64,000 bases of DNA from Anaspis maculata (Eukaryota > Arthropoda > Insecta > Coleoptera > Scraptiidae): assembly GCA_949128115.1 (NCBI GenBank), contig OX421968.1:1364001-1428000 (forward strand), given 5' to 3'. A model generated the notes under the pieces. The model searched no databases and had not been told where the DNA came from. It worked only from the letters and a program-made list of their open reading frames with translations. The position numbers and the translations under genes were made by a program. Below, one piece after another: positions 21,245 through 33,855 of this stretch; the first letter of the stretch is position 1; each line of letters opens with the position of its first letter.

Positions 21245-24200
21245 AGTAAAAGATACGAATAATGAAATAGAAATAGAAGATGAACAAGTGCCAAATGGTA
21301 AGTAGATGAGTCGGAAGTAGATAGCTACCAAGTCTTATTGTTTATTTATATCTTGGTGTGAATTTTAGAAGCTGAACAGGCCGCTGATTTTCTGCTCAAA
21401 GCTGGCCTAGCCGACCTAACAAAACTATACAACCAAGGCAAAGAAATCTCCGAAAATATTATTAACGATTCCGTAAGACAAAGGCACTTGACTGAAAGGC
21501 AAGCCCAAACTGTTAGATCTCGTATAAGAACCCTCAACAAAACCCTATGCAGTAGACAGCCTAGGAGAAAGCAACGACAAGATATCAGGGATGTTGCCTG
21601 GGATGTCGAGGTGAGTTTTTGATTTTTCGACAATGCTTTGTTATAGTGTTCTTTCTTAGACTTCAAGTACTGGAACCAGATCAAGAAGTGCAACGCCGGA
21701 TTCGCTGGATTCTGTTGGAATACTGAATGAAGATCTAACCTCAGATGAAGACCAGCAATTGTCATCGTTACCGCCATTGTAAGTTTTCATAGTTGTTGTT
21801 TTGGTGTCGCTCAATTCGAAGCACGACGCAATCATATTGGTGTCGTAAAACCTGCCCAAATTTGTACCCTTACCTTCCTTGCACTGTTCTAATGACGTCG
21901 TGATTTTCAATAAGTTGCTACTTTGAGGTTCCAGTCAGTGAGATGGAATTCGTTATCAAGGTGAAATGTCCTCGGTTAAGGGCCGCATAATAGTCGGGAC
22001 GCTATTGCTTTTCTTTGTATTAAGAAATGCCACTCGGTATAAATGTTGGTGTGATTTTCTTGGACCAATAAAAATAGCTAGCCGCCGCCGCAACCCTGGC
22101 CGTCGCTATATACAGGGTGATATAGAAGAAAAAAATAAAAATGCGTATATCATGAACCAAGACAGATGGAGCTGTGAGAATTTGCATGAAGGTGCTTCAT
22201 TCAATTTCTAATTAAGTACAGCAAACCGTTTTGGAATCCCGTAAGAAGTTTCTGAAATATCTTGAAAATAAAATCCTAAAAATAATGGAAATTGTACTTG
22301 ACTGATTGATTTCTCAATTACTCGCAGATTTTTCAGGATATTATGTTTCAACTGATCATGAATAATGTAAGAAATGGAATAAAATCGGTAGCCAACATTT
22401 TCGCTTCCATCAATTTTCAAAGAAAATAAGCAATAGCGTCCCGACTTGGAGGTTCATTAGATGTTTGTATTAATCTTTCCTGTCATAGAACGTTTTCACA
22501 AAATACGACGGCCCTGTACGGGTAAGCTCACATGCATACCTGAACTGCTACCGAGTTTACTCAACAAAGTGGACAACTGCTTTTTTCATCATTCCCAGTT
22601 TGTGTTGAATTGTGAAGAAATCCGATGACATTTCAACTGACAGGTAAAACCTATCCGAGCAGGGCCGTCGTGTCGTGTGACGGTCGAAGTTTTGATGTGG
22701 AAAAGAAGAGAGCAAAGATCTTGAAAATAAACCGCTCCGTGTATCACGCAGCCTTTTGTCTAATGGAAAAAGGCTTAGCATACCTGGGCTCGGTTCAAGT
22801 AAAAAACTGAGCGGGACATGCTAGCGTAGGTACTTTCTGGACTATTTTTTATTCATTATAATAATTCCCTACTTAGCAAAACATTCAACCTTGAAAATTT
22901 TCAGCCCACTTGACACTAGTCATTCATCATACAAAGCAAAAGTGAAATGGACGTCTAGTGAACCTTTGCAAAATAAAAAATTCAACCGTTTAGATAAGGG
23001 TGATGTTGCCCATTTAGGATCTGAAAATGTCGTCCTGAAAGGTTACCAGCCTTTAAGTGAATACCCGTCGCTGCCAAGGACTCCAAGAGAGCGAAGTGGA
23101 AGTGATCCTACGACTGAGGTTCATTTGCAACCATTGAAAAATCACAACTCGGAAGTTTTCACGTGCGTATTCTTTTATGCTGTTTCCCACGTAATTTTGT
23201 GCAAGGAACTTTTATACTGCAGCCGAAACCCTTTAAATGCTCACAATCAATTGTCGAGAAGTCATAACAGTTTTGCAGTAGCGGATAAATCCGTCCATTG
23301 CAGTAAAGTATACATCAACGGTGACGAAAATAATGAAGTTGTGAGCTTCGAAGGATTGATAAAGCAGAACAAAGTCAGTCAACTTTCATCAGAGGTGAGC
23401 ATTGTATTTTTGTTCAGCTTGATTCCTTCAATCCTTGATTGTTTCCAGAATTGGGATTCTTACGATGAACGCATCAATATTGATGAATTTACTGATGGCG
23501 AATATCAGTATTTGAAACCTCTTTTATATGTAGAATTAGTTGCCATATTTGATCAGTACAAAATATTGTATTTGAAAAGAAAGGCTAGCATCAAGAACAA
23601 AGGTATGTGATAGAATTCCAACATTTTTGTTTGCTGATTGTTTGATGTGCAATTCAATTTCGCTGCAGGCGGGAATGTTTTTGGTGTTAATCTTTCAACA
23701 TTAGTAATGCGTGATATGACCAGGCCGACTGATAATTTCATGGTTCCGGAAGTATTCCAAACTGTATTAAACCAGCTCAACACTCGATGCATCCAGGAAG
23801 ACGGCATTCTGCGTTTGGCAGGCCAGAAACAGAAACTGGAGATGTTGTGTAATGAAATCGAATCAAAATTCTTCACGAATCGACAGGAGGTCGAAGTTTT
23901 GCTAGAACAAGCCACTGTCCATGAATTAACAGGGGTCCTGAAAAAACTTCTCAGAGATTTACCCGATCCGATATTCACTATGGAATTGTTCGACATGTTC
24001 TACAAAACTAGCTGTAAGTAAATATAATACCAGAACATGAACATAGTAGTATCTACATTTTTATTGCGCTTTTGATTACAGTGATTCCTAACAGAGACGA
24101 CAAGATCAAAGCTTTGAACCTACTGGTGCTGATGCTGCCTTTAGAACACAGAAATACTTTCAAGTTGCTTTTGCAATTCTTCTTGAACATCATCAAAAAT

Positions 24201-24719
24201 GAAGAAGAGAATAGGATGAATTTACATAATGTCGCAATGATTTCAGCTCCGTCTTTTTTTCCACCCAGACTACTTCTACCCAAGTCAGTTTTTTTTTTTA
24301 AATAATAGAATGTTGCTTATTATTCTTTGCTTCTTACAGGGACAATAATGCCAAATTGATTATGAAACAACTGTCAAAAGAAGAGCTTGCAAATCAAATT
24401 AATGGTGCTGCCGTTTGCTGTTGTATCATGGAATCATTGTTGAGTGCAGGCCAAACTTTGTGGACCATCCCGAACTATTTAGCTCAGCAAGCCAAGGAAG
24501 CCCAGAAACGAGCCCAAGATCGAAAAGATAACAGCAAGGAAAAAGATAAAAGAATCGTAAGTACTTACCTATTATACATATGATGGCTAAGTTTATTCCT
24601 ACCGGGTTGGTTAATCTGTTGTACAGAAATGTGGTAAAACAAAATTGGTCAGAAGTAGTACACAATATGAACCAGGGGCTATGAATGCACCAAGGATCAA
24701 GAGAGACTTCTTCATTTAA
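21204..24719 (+). CDS. conu: ARHGAP18/28/40-type RhoGAP (conundrum-like), complete
   Basis: Ten coding exons fit GT/AG rules and phase: 21204-21297, 21369-21610, 21660-21778, 22905-23162, 23223-23394, 23449-23602, 23669-24013, 24082-24283, 24340-24556, 24627-24719 (TAA). The product is about 631 residues. A short acidic N-terminus (MMESDEALNYYINEV) and a basic region precede ELVAIFDQYKILYLKRK and then the RhoGAP domain, about residues 348-545: NVFGVNLSTLVMRD, DGILRLAG with the presumed arginine finger, VLKKLLRDLPDPIF, LHNVAMISAPSFF and LLSAGQTLWTIPNYL. Order and motifs match the ARHGAP18 family, whose fly member is conundrum, a Rho1 GAP at the cell cortex acting with ERM proteins. The introns at 23163-23222 and 23395-23448 are multiples of three and open, so retention would add hydrophobic residues; I prefer splicing. 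Start chosen at the first ATG giving the family N-terminus; an acceptor at 21136 suggests a 5' UTR intron. AATAAA at about 24857 is a likely poly(A) signal. Confidence 0.89.
21992..22446. repeat. Foldback element in a conu intron
   Basis: AGTCGGGACGCTATTGCTTTTCTTT (split: AGTCGGGACGCTATTGCTTT then TCTTT) pairs with AAAGAAAATAAGCAATAGCGTCCCGACT. It lies in the 1.1 kb intron 21779-22904. Confidence 0.6.
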
Positions 24720-25627
24720 ATCACGAAGAAAATTCATATGTACATTTTCTCTGGAGTAACATACGATATACGTGTGACCTTTATAATTTGTTTACTTTAA
24801 AAACATCATAATAATTTATTCATTGTGCCAAAATACATTTTACATTTTATCATTTTAATAAAATCCTTGTTTTACTTAACATACCTACTTATGAAAGGTA
24901 CAGAGAAATATCCCCCTCTCCTCTCACTAAAATCAACTTTATTTGATCCTAATTAAACTTGATCTTATTGGCGTGCCGCTCGGAGGGACCCTAGATTCCC
25001 TACAAGGTAAACTTTGAACTGACAAAGTAAGTCACAATCTTTAGGACTTTATGAGCGACCTAGCTGTTGAATGCCAATAATGCCATCATCTGGAGGACCG
25101 TCTGACCACCATCACTGTGGGGACAGAGTAGGATTAGGATAGGCCGTAATCGCAAAAGCGCAATAGGTACCTCTGCCAATACTATGTTCATCTTCTTGCG
25201 ATGATAAATAGTCATTCATACTTTGGTATTGGGTAGGTATGTTGGATACACGGTCTACCCCTAGCAAACACCAGGGGTGGACAGTTTTTTTTGAAGTGAA
25301 ACTTCTATTCTCGCGCCTAGATCACAACACACCACTAACGCAGAACCACACATGGGAGTGAAATTGCTTGATAGCATCAGTGGTTGTAACGAACGCCTGT
25401 AACGATGTGCTGTAACGTTGTCTTGTCTGACCTTGGGGTGACCAGCGTCGTCCCAGGAAATGAAAGAATAAGCTGTTGCAGCGTTCGGTTCTATTTTTTA
25501 CTAATCGTCGACACTGGACTGCTCTCCGTGTTGTCGTACTGTTGGCCCGACAAGAATGGCTCTCGATCGACTTGGCTTGGATAGATTCGAGCGGATGTGA
25601 TTTATTATAGGGATAGGGAGGTATATT
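24720..25627. other. conu 3' UTR and intergenic DNA
   Basis: AATAAA at about 24857. Beyond that no gene or clear repeat; the last 8 bp are the left target duplication of the hAT MITE. Confidence 0.45.
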
Positions 25628-25809
25628 CAGGGCCGGGCCTAGCAGGCGTGCAGTGCGTTCCGGCGTGCAGGCGAGTACGGCAGGCGGCAAGTCATAGGGG
25701 CGGTAATATAATAATTAAGTTGAATTTCGAAGGATTCTTTTCATTCCCGCATTTGGTGGGGCTCTCCACTGCCGTTGAGGGGGCGGCAAATAGGCCAGGC
25801 CCGGCCCTG
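25628..25809. mobile_element. hAT-type MITE with perfect 8-bp target duplication
   Basis: Terminal inverted repeats CAGGGCCGGGCCT and AGGCCCGGCCCTG (interrupted similarity inward) define 182 bp. GGTATATT flanks both sides (25620-25627 and 25810-25817), the 8-bp duplication typical of hAT transposons; CAGGG termini also fit. Confidence 0.9.
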
Positions 25810-25817
25810 GGTATATT

Positions 25818-27186
25818 CTTCAACGGACGTTTACAATTCAAAAATAAAATCGAATGCCGCACACCCAAATGTGGACACAACTTTCAGGTACCTATGTACG
25901 TACCTATTGAGCAGAAAAGCAGGGGTGGATGATTAAAGCCCAGAGGGGAAAAAGAATTTTCGACAATTGAGGCTGAAACAGTTGCTTAATGTTCTAGATG
26001 TCAGCTGATTGTATAGCGATGATATCATACTGGTTTGATAATCAAGTTTTTATGTTTGGAAATAGATTTTTGACATTATTCTTTGTTAATTCTTTGAGTG
26101 GTTTGATTTCACCTCAATTAAATGTGACATTCTAAATATAAGTACGGTGGCGAGCACATAACTGGAAATACTCATATCAATTCTGTCAATATTTCAATTT
26201 AACCTACGGCCTTATTTTGATTGGAGAAGATAATATCGTACGAATTCTAGAACCACGTAGTTACCTTAAATCACATTCACGAGGTACCTACCTACATACC
26301 TATGTAAATACCTATGTATTTTATATTCTTTCAATTAAAATCAATACCGGATCGAGTTTTCCAAACGACATTCTTATACTTTGTGGAGATTACTAGATTG
26401 CCATGCTGTGCCTGCCAGAACACAGTTCCCACCGTGCTGTAATATAACTGGGAAAATCGTACAGTAAGAAAATCCGTCACGATGTCACATTCGCATAATT
26501 ATTTGTGGAGAATATTATTGATGAAAATAGATATTTATTGTATTAGGGGTTTGAGTGAGATTTCAAGTGACGGAGAATGGGAGTTTAAGCGCCGAGCGCA
26601 GCGAGAAAAGAAATAAAAGAAGTCTAATCGTGAAAAAATCATGTTGAAAGTACTCTGCCCTTTTTTCAAATTGGGGGTTGATTCTCCTTAGGTGGAAATC
26701 GTTGGAAGGTTTTGAGAGAATAATTAATAATTTTGATCCGCACAGCATAATTCATTTTACAACACATTGCGTGGCGCGAAATTTGAAACGTTTCATACAC
26801 CCAATAATAAAATGTACACTGTTGAATTTGGAATGCATCAAAATGCACCATATTGCAAATAAACAAATACATAATTAAATGTTGAATACCTATCAATAGG
26901 AAATTTTGGAATGTTAATGTTCACTCTGAACTCTTTGAGGTGCTCGAAACTTTGCAAATACCTACTGGCGCCATGGCCCGTCACGCTTTCGTAGTTCTGA
27001 CTTCTCATTAGTCAAGTGAGGTAGCAAGGATTCAATGACCAACACTTTTTTTTTTAATATAAACTAGCTCTCCACGTCAAAAAACGGGAAATGGGCTGGA
27101 TGGCTACGGATGATGGACGGAAGTCCAGATCAGATCAAGCCAGGAATCGATACCAACAAGAAACTTCTTAGTCTTTAAACGCAACG
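25818..27186. other. No gene recognised
   Basis: AT-rich intergenic DNA with TAGGTACCTA-like words near 26290. Nothing identified. Confidence 0.4.
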
Positions 27187-28511
27187 CTTTAGTCACAGAC
27201 TACCAATACAGACGGTCAACTGCATCTTACAAAGATCACCAGTAGGTGCCGCGGCGTGTTACGCTCGTGAAAACTGAGAATCGGTGCGCCGCAGCAGTCA
27301 CATGCTATCGCACAGTTATCGGGCTTCAATGCCGGAGCAGACACTGCAGGGTAATAAAAATCGGCGAGCAGCGACATGTTTATAAACATCGCCAATTCAA
27401 CAACTATAAATACAAGCACCAGGGCCGACCTGTGTGATGAAGATAAATCCATGCTCTTTTAATAAATCCATGTTCCCTAGCGGTGCTAGGTAGGTAATTT
27501 TGGTCACAATTTCCGAATTTTGTTTGGATCTTATAAAATGGTTATAACGAGTGATCGAATACATTTCTCCTCCGGTCACCTATGATTCCTGAAAATCTGG
27601 CGAAAAACCGTGGCTACCAAGAAGACCACTTGAGGCCTACTTTGAGGAGAAAATTCGATCACTCTAAAGTTAATATTACATTTTCTGGAAACTATTTTTT
27701 CTATGTTCATCTATGTCCGTTTTGAACTTTTGATTGATGTTCATCTTATTTTCGATGGGAAATACGACTTATTCATTTGATTAAAATTAAAGCAATAGCC
27801 GATTTGCATCTTAATACGTTCTGGAACGTAGCTATAGGTACCATCTGAGCTTTTCATCGGAATTTTACCAACAATATTCAAAACAATAAGGTGTAAAATT
27901 TTGAAAGTGCAATGTTTTGAACAATATTCGAGAAAATTGGGACAATTTTAAATTGCTATGATAAACTGACATGTGGTGTACTAGCCACGCACTGGGACGT
28001 CAGCCGAAAATCGATTTTTTTTATTTAATTCAATCAATAAAGTCCAATTTTTCATTTGAAAAAATATATTTTCATCTTCTTTTTACTCTTCTGCGTGAAT
28101 GAGCAGAAATCAGTTTAGAAGCAACAGAACAATAACTTGATCACAGGCTGTATCTACGACGGAATTCTGTGACATAATTAACATTACTTGCCTCTAACTA
28201 AAAAAAAAATATATATATATAAATAGGTAAACAATATATCACGTAAATATCGTAGGGTCAGTTCTTTGTGGAGGCATTGTTGTAGAAATAAATAATAATA
28301 AAATACACTTTTATTTCGTACATCGAACAACAGAAACTTTTCAAATTCTCCGGACTCTGAAATTTTGAAATAGAATCCAAATAATCAATGTATTACTTTG
28401 AATAGAAATAATATCAAAATCAATTCATGAGCTATCAAACATTTTAATCATTTTCCATCTGAATTGATGTTGACCAATCCTAAAATTCCTCAATTATAAT
28501 AATATTTTGCC

Positions 28512-28860
28512 CTTCCAGAAATTCACAAACCACATAATCCAATGAAGGTCTGTTGTTTCTTTTAAAATTCTCGTGTCTATGAACTATCAAAACTCCTCAA
28601 TAGAATTTTACCAGATATCTTGAATTTTAAACTAAATTTCAGTGTCAAAAACATAACAGAGTTGATCAACAAAATTAAAAACATTACTCCACCACTAAAT
28701 TCATTTCTGATTTCTTCTGATGTCACAAATTTATTCCCATCCGTTCCAATTACAGAATGTCTACTTTTGATAAGAAATATGCTTTTCAATTCCTCTCTTT
28801 CTGACAATTTTTCAGATAGCTTGTACTCTCTTTTAGAAATAGCTGTTAGAAACCCCTCAC
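28512..28860 (+). pseudogene. Penelope-like reverse transcriptase fragment (broken)
   Basis: One frame reads LPEIHKPHNPMK, then (after a stop) VYELSKLLNRILPDIL, NITELINKIKNITPPLNSFL and ISSDVTNLFPSVPITECLLL. This matches the order of reverse-transcriptase motifs in Penelope-like elements (LPKIHKP..., then a FDV-x-LFPS-P block). At least one in-frame stop (TAA near 28536) and the lack of the catalytic YADD region show that it is dead. Confidence 0.7.
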
Positions 28861-28981
28861 TTTGACAAACACCAATTTCTACACATTTATTGCTTTGAAG
28901 ATGACTTTTTATCCCAAATTGTAAGGCCAAAACGCGTCGCAATATACTTTTTCAATTTACGTGAAGAGACAGATTTATTTC

Positions 28982-30606
28982 ACAGGGTGGCCCAACGAAA
29001 ACAGAACAGAGAGGTCTCTTGGTCATTTCACCTATTTTTTTTTTGAAAAAGCTTGGACAGGTCGACGGTCGACTCTAATATCGACGGGGACATCTGAAAC
29101 AGACATTGGCGATTTTCTATCTTCAGCCCCCTCACCCCCACCCACCGCAACTTTCAAATGACATTATCCGCTTTGCGATACATCAAATCAAAGATAATCA
29201 AATACTCATTTAAAAAAAAATATTTTCCAAATTTTCAGCCTCACTCCATATTTTCCTAAAATTCCGAGTGACCGATTTGATATTCTTGACCTCTCAATTT
29301 TCTTCATTGCAGTCAACGTCATCCTGCACAGCATCGAGAAAGAAAATTTTTTATGGAAAAAGTGCCACCCAAATTCACCCCTTCTAATTAAAAAATGATA
29401 CTACCTACTTACTTTGCGATACATCAAATTGAAGGGAATTTAATTTTCTTCCTGAAGAAAATATTTTCAAAATTTTGAAAAACCCCTCTTTCCCTCCTCA
29501 AATAGTTTGAATGTTTAATTAATTGGGGGGTGGGGTTGAAAATTTTCGAAACATTAATGTTATGATAATATTCATTTCCCATTTCAGCAACAGCAGAAAA
29601 AAATTACACTCTACAAAATAACACAACCACCTACATCAACACAGCACTAGCTGTACTGGGAAAAGAGTAATCCTCACTTGAAGTTCCTCAAGGGAACTTT
29701 GTGTGTGAATGCGATTGAATAAACAACTATTGGAAATTCAAAAAAAACAGGTACTCAAAATACAAACAGATAAGAATAAATAAAAAAAAAATCAAGATTG
29801 AGCAGAAAAATTGAAAATGAGGTGAAAAAAGTCAAAAATCGAAAATTGGGTCAAAATCGATCGAGGTGAAACGCCTCAGAGCAGTGTGGGCAGCATTTCC
29901 TTGATGTCACCCATTAAAATCCACTCTTTCAGTTCTGTACACTTTCGCTTATGATTTTTAATATTTTTTATTGAGTCTGGCACTTTATTGAATAGCCTAG
30001 GAGCCAGATAAACAAAACAGTTTTGGCCGACGGTTTTTTGGGCTTTGGGAACAGCGATTTCATTTTTGCTTCTCAAATTATGTTCGCAAATTTTCTTAGA
30101 GACATTACATTGTTTTCAGAAGAAGAATTGAAATCCCTTCAATTCGATGTATCACAAAGTAGGTGGTATCTTGTTGAATTTTGAAGCTGGGTGGGGAAGA
30201 GCAAGGGGGTGAATTTGGGTAGCACTTTCTCCACTGAAAATTTTCTCTTCGATACTATCTGGGATGACGCGGACCAACTTGAAAAAAATTGAGAAGTCAA
30301 TAATATAAAGCGGGACCGTCATAGAATTTTAGGAAGAAGAGTGGTGAGATTAAATTTTTTTTAAATATTTTTTCATAGAGAGAATTTAATTCTCTTCAAT
30401 TTGATGTATCGCAAGCAGGTGGGTGGTGTCGTTGGAAATTTCGAAGTTGGGGTGGGTGGGGTTGAGGGGTCTCAAGATAGAAATTCGCCAATGTATGTTT
30501 CAGATGTCCCCCTCGATATAAAAATCAACCTGGTGAGATTTTCCCAAAAAAACGAAGTGAAATGCCCAAAAACCCCTCTGTTGTGTTTTTGTTGGGCCAC
30601 CCTGTA
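28982..30606. mobile_element. Foldback element, core family B, with LINE insertion
   Basis: ACAGGGTGGCCCAACGAAAA at the left pairs with TTTTTGTTGGGCCACCCTGTA (last 20 bp considered) at the right. Inner arms: GGGGACATCTGAAAC, CATTGGCGA, CCACCCACC and TTTGCGATACATCAAAT with complements. The same inner arms occur in the element at 43070-43986 with different outer arms. Confidence 0.75.
29876..30110 (-). pseudogene. LINE ORF2 C-terminal fragment
   Basis: Minus-strand frame EHNLRSKNEIAVPK, TVGQNCFVYLAPRLFNKVPD, SIKNIKNHKRKCTELKEWIL resembles the C-terminal end of non-LTR retrotransposon ORF2 (the R-x-K-x-x-I-x-x-P...RLFN-K-LP pattern). No reverse-transcriptase core upstream: a 5'-truncated copy in the loop of the foldback element. 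Confidence 0.65.
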
Positions 30607-32008
30607 TGCACCTTTATGTCCAATATATTATTACATCAAAATCATTCTCTTAGTGCTAACAAAGAGAAAACCAACTTATAGGCTTCAAAAAAATTGTTTT
30701 ATTGCTCCGTTGGTGTTGAAAAGTCTTCGTTTTTGGGTGTTGCTTTAGAGTCTTTTTTGAGTATTTTTGTGAACTACTAAAATATTCACATTCTTTGGAT
30801 ATTACTGTGTGTATCATTAAATGTAACAAAAAGTTCAAATGAATTTCACATTGGCCATGAAGAACAGGCTGTTGATTTCTTGATTTTTTTTCAACCTTTT
30901 CAGAATTAATTTGAATAATGTAGCTGTCACACGTAGATCGCCCCACCTCTTCTTCAATTTTTTTGAAACCATGTCAAAATACAGTTTTATATTTTTTTCC
31001 ATAATATTTGGAGGAGTCTTCAAATCACATGGGTTCAATGACGTTCCATAATTTTTCTTTAGTATCAATAATTCATCTTCCTTCGTTAGATTTGCATACC
31101 CCAATAATTTTATTGCACAATTGACAATGGTATTTTTGCAAAAGTTTTTTCATCAGATAAGGTAAATATTCCTAATCTATTGGGCCCGCTTTCAATAGTC
31201 CCAGTAAACCTCTAAGAAAATTTAGAAGTACCTAAATGAAAATGATATACAATTATGTACCTACACCTATTATTAGCTGTGGCTTTAGGTACCGAATTAA
31301 ATTATTCTTCCACATGAGAATGAGATTTTTGGATGGAGTTTTGATTTAGAAGTTAGTTACTTGAATGAAGGAAAATAAATGATGGTGTAGGTCAAGATCT
31401 GCATTGAATAACAATATAAATAACAGGTAGTGGTAGGAGTGGTAGTAAGGGTATGATGCGATAGTAAAGTGTAATAAAAACGCAGGAACTCTCGAATCTC
31501 ACTTGTTTGGGTAGGTATCACGTTCCGCTCTGGAGGTCGGCGGTTAGAATGTGACGCGCGGTCTCGCGCCCCGCGGAGCGACACTTCGGGACGAACGCCA
31601 CCTGGCAGTGGCAACCCAGAAACACATCGCCCTGTACGCCGGTTGACCGTCTGTATTGGTAGTCTGTGCTTTAGTGTATACCTAGTTGTCTACCTTTGGC
31701 ATGGAAGCCAGAAGAAAGTGATACATTTGCCTTGCATTAGCATTTTCTTCTGTATTTTCATGTATTTTTCTCTTGACACGTTCACTGCCAAGCATATTAA
31801 AAACAAGTGAGTATGCCTTCACGTGCGTGAGTCTCAGTAGCGCATTTTCTCAAAGAGGCATATTGTGAACGTAAAGAAATTTGGTTGAAGGAGAAACACC
31901 ATTCCTTGCCCACTTTCTTCATTCGAAACTCATTGTGATATTTTGTTATCAGAATGGGGTACTTGCCAACGAAATAGATTTGAATGAAAATTCTTTCACT
32001 CATCAATA
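30607..32008. other. No gene recognised
   Basis: Contains a minus-strand frame at 30835-31104 (NLTKEDELLILKKNYG, KLKKRWGDLRVTATL) that could be a remnant of a transposon protein, and the right end of the 27194-31668 unit. No confident family. Confidence 0.35.
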
Positions 32009-33130
32009 TTTTTTTGTTTGAGGGCGGGAGCTGGGAGCGGCGACTAATCAAAAGTGGCCTATCTCTTCCCATTTTTAGTCAGCTATCTATATAGCGGAAC
32101 ATTAGATCGCCATGTCTTCAGGGTTATGTTTTACATTTATCTCTTACTTTGGGGGCGGCGTGTGGGAGCGGCAGAGTTTGGCAAAGAAATTCTTCCACAG
32201 TTTGAGTTGGGAGTTTCTGAATATTTGAGGTAACATTAAAATGTAAATCAGTGGAAATTATTGAAAGTTGCACTTTTTTTCTTTTGGGGGTGGAAGTTGG
32301 AGGCGGCGTCATATCAAAAGTAGCCTATTCTTTCCCATTTTTAGTAAGCTATCTATATAGCGAAAGAATTAGATCGTTATGTCTTCGGGTTTATGTTTTT
32401 CATTCATCTCTCACTTTGATGGCAGCGTATGGGGGCGGCAGCATTCGGCAAAGTAACTGTTGCACAGTTTGAGTTGGAAGTTACTAAATGTAAGGGAAAT
32501 ATGACAATCAGTGAAAATTGTGAAAGTTGCATTTTTTTGCTTGGAGGCGGCGGCTAATTAAAAGTGGCCTATCTTTTTCCAATTTCAGTCAGCTATTAAT
32601 ATAGTGAAATAATTAGATCGTTATGTCTTCAGGTTCATGTTTTTCATTTATCTCTTACTTTGGGGGCGGCGTGTGGGAGCGGCAGCGTTCGGCTGAGCAA
32701 ATGTTGCACAATTTGAGTTGGCAGTTCCTAAATGTTAAAGGGAACATCTCAGTCAGTAACATTTGTGAAAGTTGCACTTTTTATCGTTTGGGGGCGAAAT
32801 CTGGGGGCGGCGACTAACCAAAAGTAGCCTATCCTTTCCCATTTTTAGTCAGTTATTTATATACCGAAAGAATCAGATCGCTATGTCTTCGGGTTCATGT
32901 TTTTCATTTTAAAGTGCTTGGGGGCGGTTTTTAGCAGTTTTTTCATGTTGGCGGCGCATATTGAAGACGGAATGTTTCTTGGCTTACGTTTATAAGTGGC
33001 AACTATGTATTATTCAAAAAATGAGAACACTAGAGCATCAGGTCTGGTAGAAAGTGCAATATTATGTTATTTCAAGTTTATCGGGGGCGGTTTTCTCTAT
33101 GTTGGCGGCGCAATATGGACATCCAATATA
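32009..33130 (+). repeat. G-rich tandem array, about 250-bp units
   Basis: The anchor AAAAGTRGCCTAT recurs at 32049, 32318, 32560 and 32820 (spacing 269, 242, 260). Each unit also has GTCAGCTATCTATATAG-like DNA, TTAGATCG, ATGTCTTC and one or two GGGGGCGGCG-type blocks. Decayed G-rich blocks continue to about 33130. Frames across it are low-quality and shift between units: not a gene. Confidence 0.8.
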
Positions 33131-33839
33131 GCCTAGCCCTCCTTTGGGAGTGGCAGCTATGTAACAGCGAAAAAATTAGAAAGCTAGGTCGTCTAGTTTG
33201 GGAGGAGTTCGAGGAACGGACGGACAGACGGACAAAGCGGTTGCAATAGCGATTTTCATCAAGATGGAAAATGCGCTAAAAAGTCTCCCCAAGCCGCTCA
33301 AGAAGACAATACTAACCGTCGAGGTACTTCCATAGCTACTTCTGTGAGAGGTACATCCCTGCTGGTCCCATGTAATGCACGGCGACATAGGTACAACAGA
33401 ATAAAATTGAGTGGAATTTTGTTGGAATACCTGTTCAGCCCATGACTTATCCATCCGGCTTTGTCAATTTTTCTGCCAAAAGCATGGGATAGTCTTTTCA
33501 GGAAGTCATAATTTTTTGTTGTACATTTAGTTGGTAGGTAGGTACAGATGTTATCCCTAGTGAAGGACCTGTTGTACCTCATCAACTGCAGTCTGCACGT
33601 CGTATTTATCATCGGCTTTAACACGGGATACGTCATCAGCAGGTGGGTGGCTCTGCCCTGGAGCCTGGCTTGTGCCCGCAAGCAAATTTCCAACTGAAAG
33701 CAAAACGCTTTCTTCGCGACCAAACTAGCATATTCATTGTGAGTGCGCCTGAAGATGCTTCAATAAGAAGTTGACAGCAGACGGGGGGGGGGGGGGGGGT
33801 AGATAAAAGTCCTGACCTGACCTGACGGCCCTACCATGG
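33131..33839. other. No gene recognised; poly-G run
   Basis: A run of 17 G lies at 33783-33799. Other sequence has no recognisable domain. Confidence 0.4.
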
Positions 33840-33855
33840 TTTATTGTGCCTGGTG

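Larger units (their letters stand above)
27194..31668. mobile_element. 4.5 kb unit bounded by 27-bp terminal inverted repeats
   Basis: CACAGACTACCAATACAGAC (then GGTCAAC) at 27194 is perfectly inverted at the right end (GTTGACC then GTCTGTATTGGTAGTCTGTG, ending 31668). CTTTAGT flanks both outer ends (27187-27193 and 31669-31675), a candidate target duplication (8-9 bp if one base is shared with the TIR). Both ends have GC-rich subterminal DNA. Inside are a Penelope-like remnant, a foldback element and a LINE tail, so it may be a large DNA transposon that collected insertions. No complete transposase seen. Confidence 0.6.

Noticed and set aside
22625..22810. 61-codon frame inside the conu intron
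   Set aside because: Does not join in phase with flanking conu exons and has no family resemblance.
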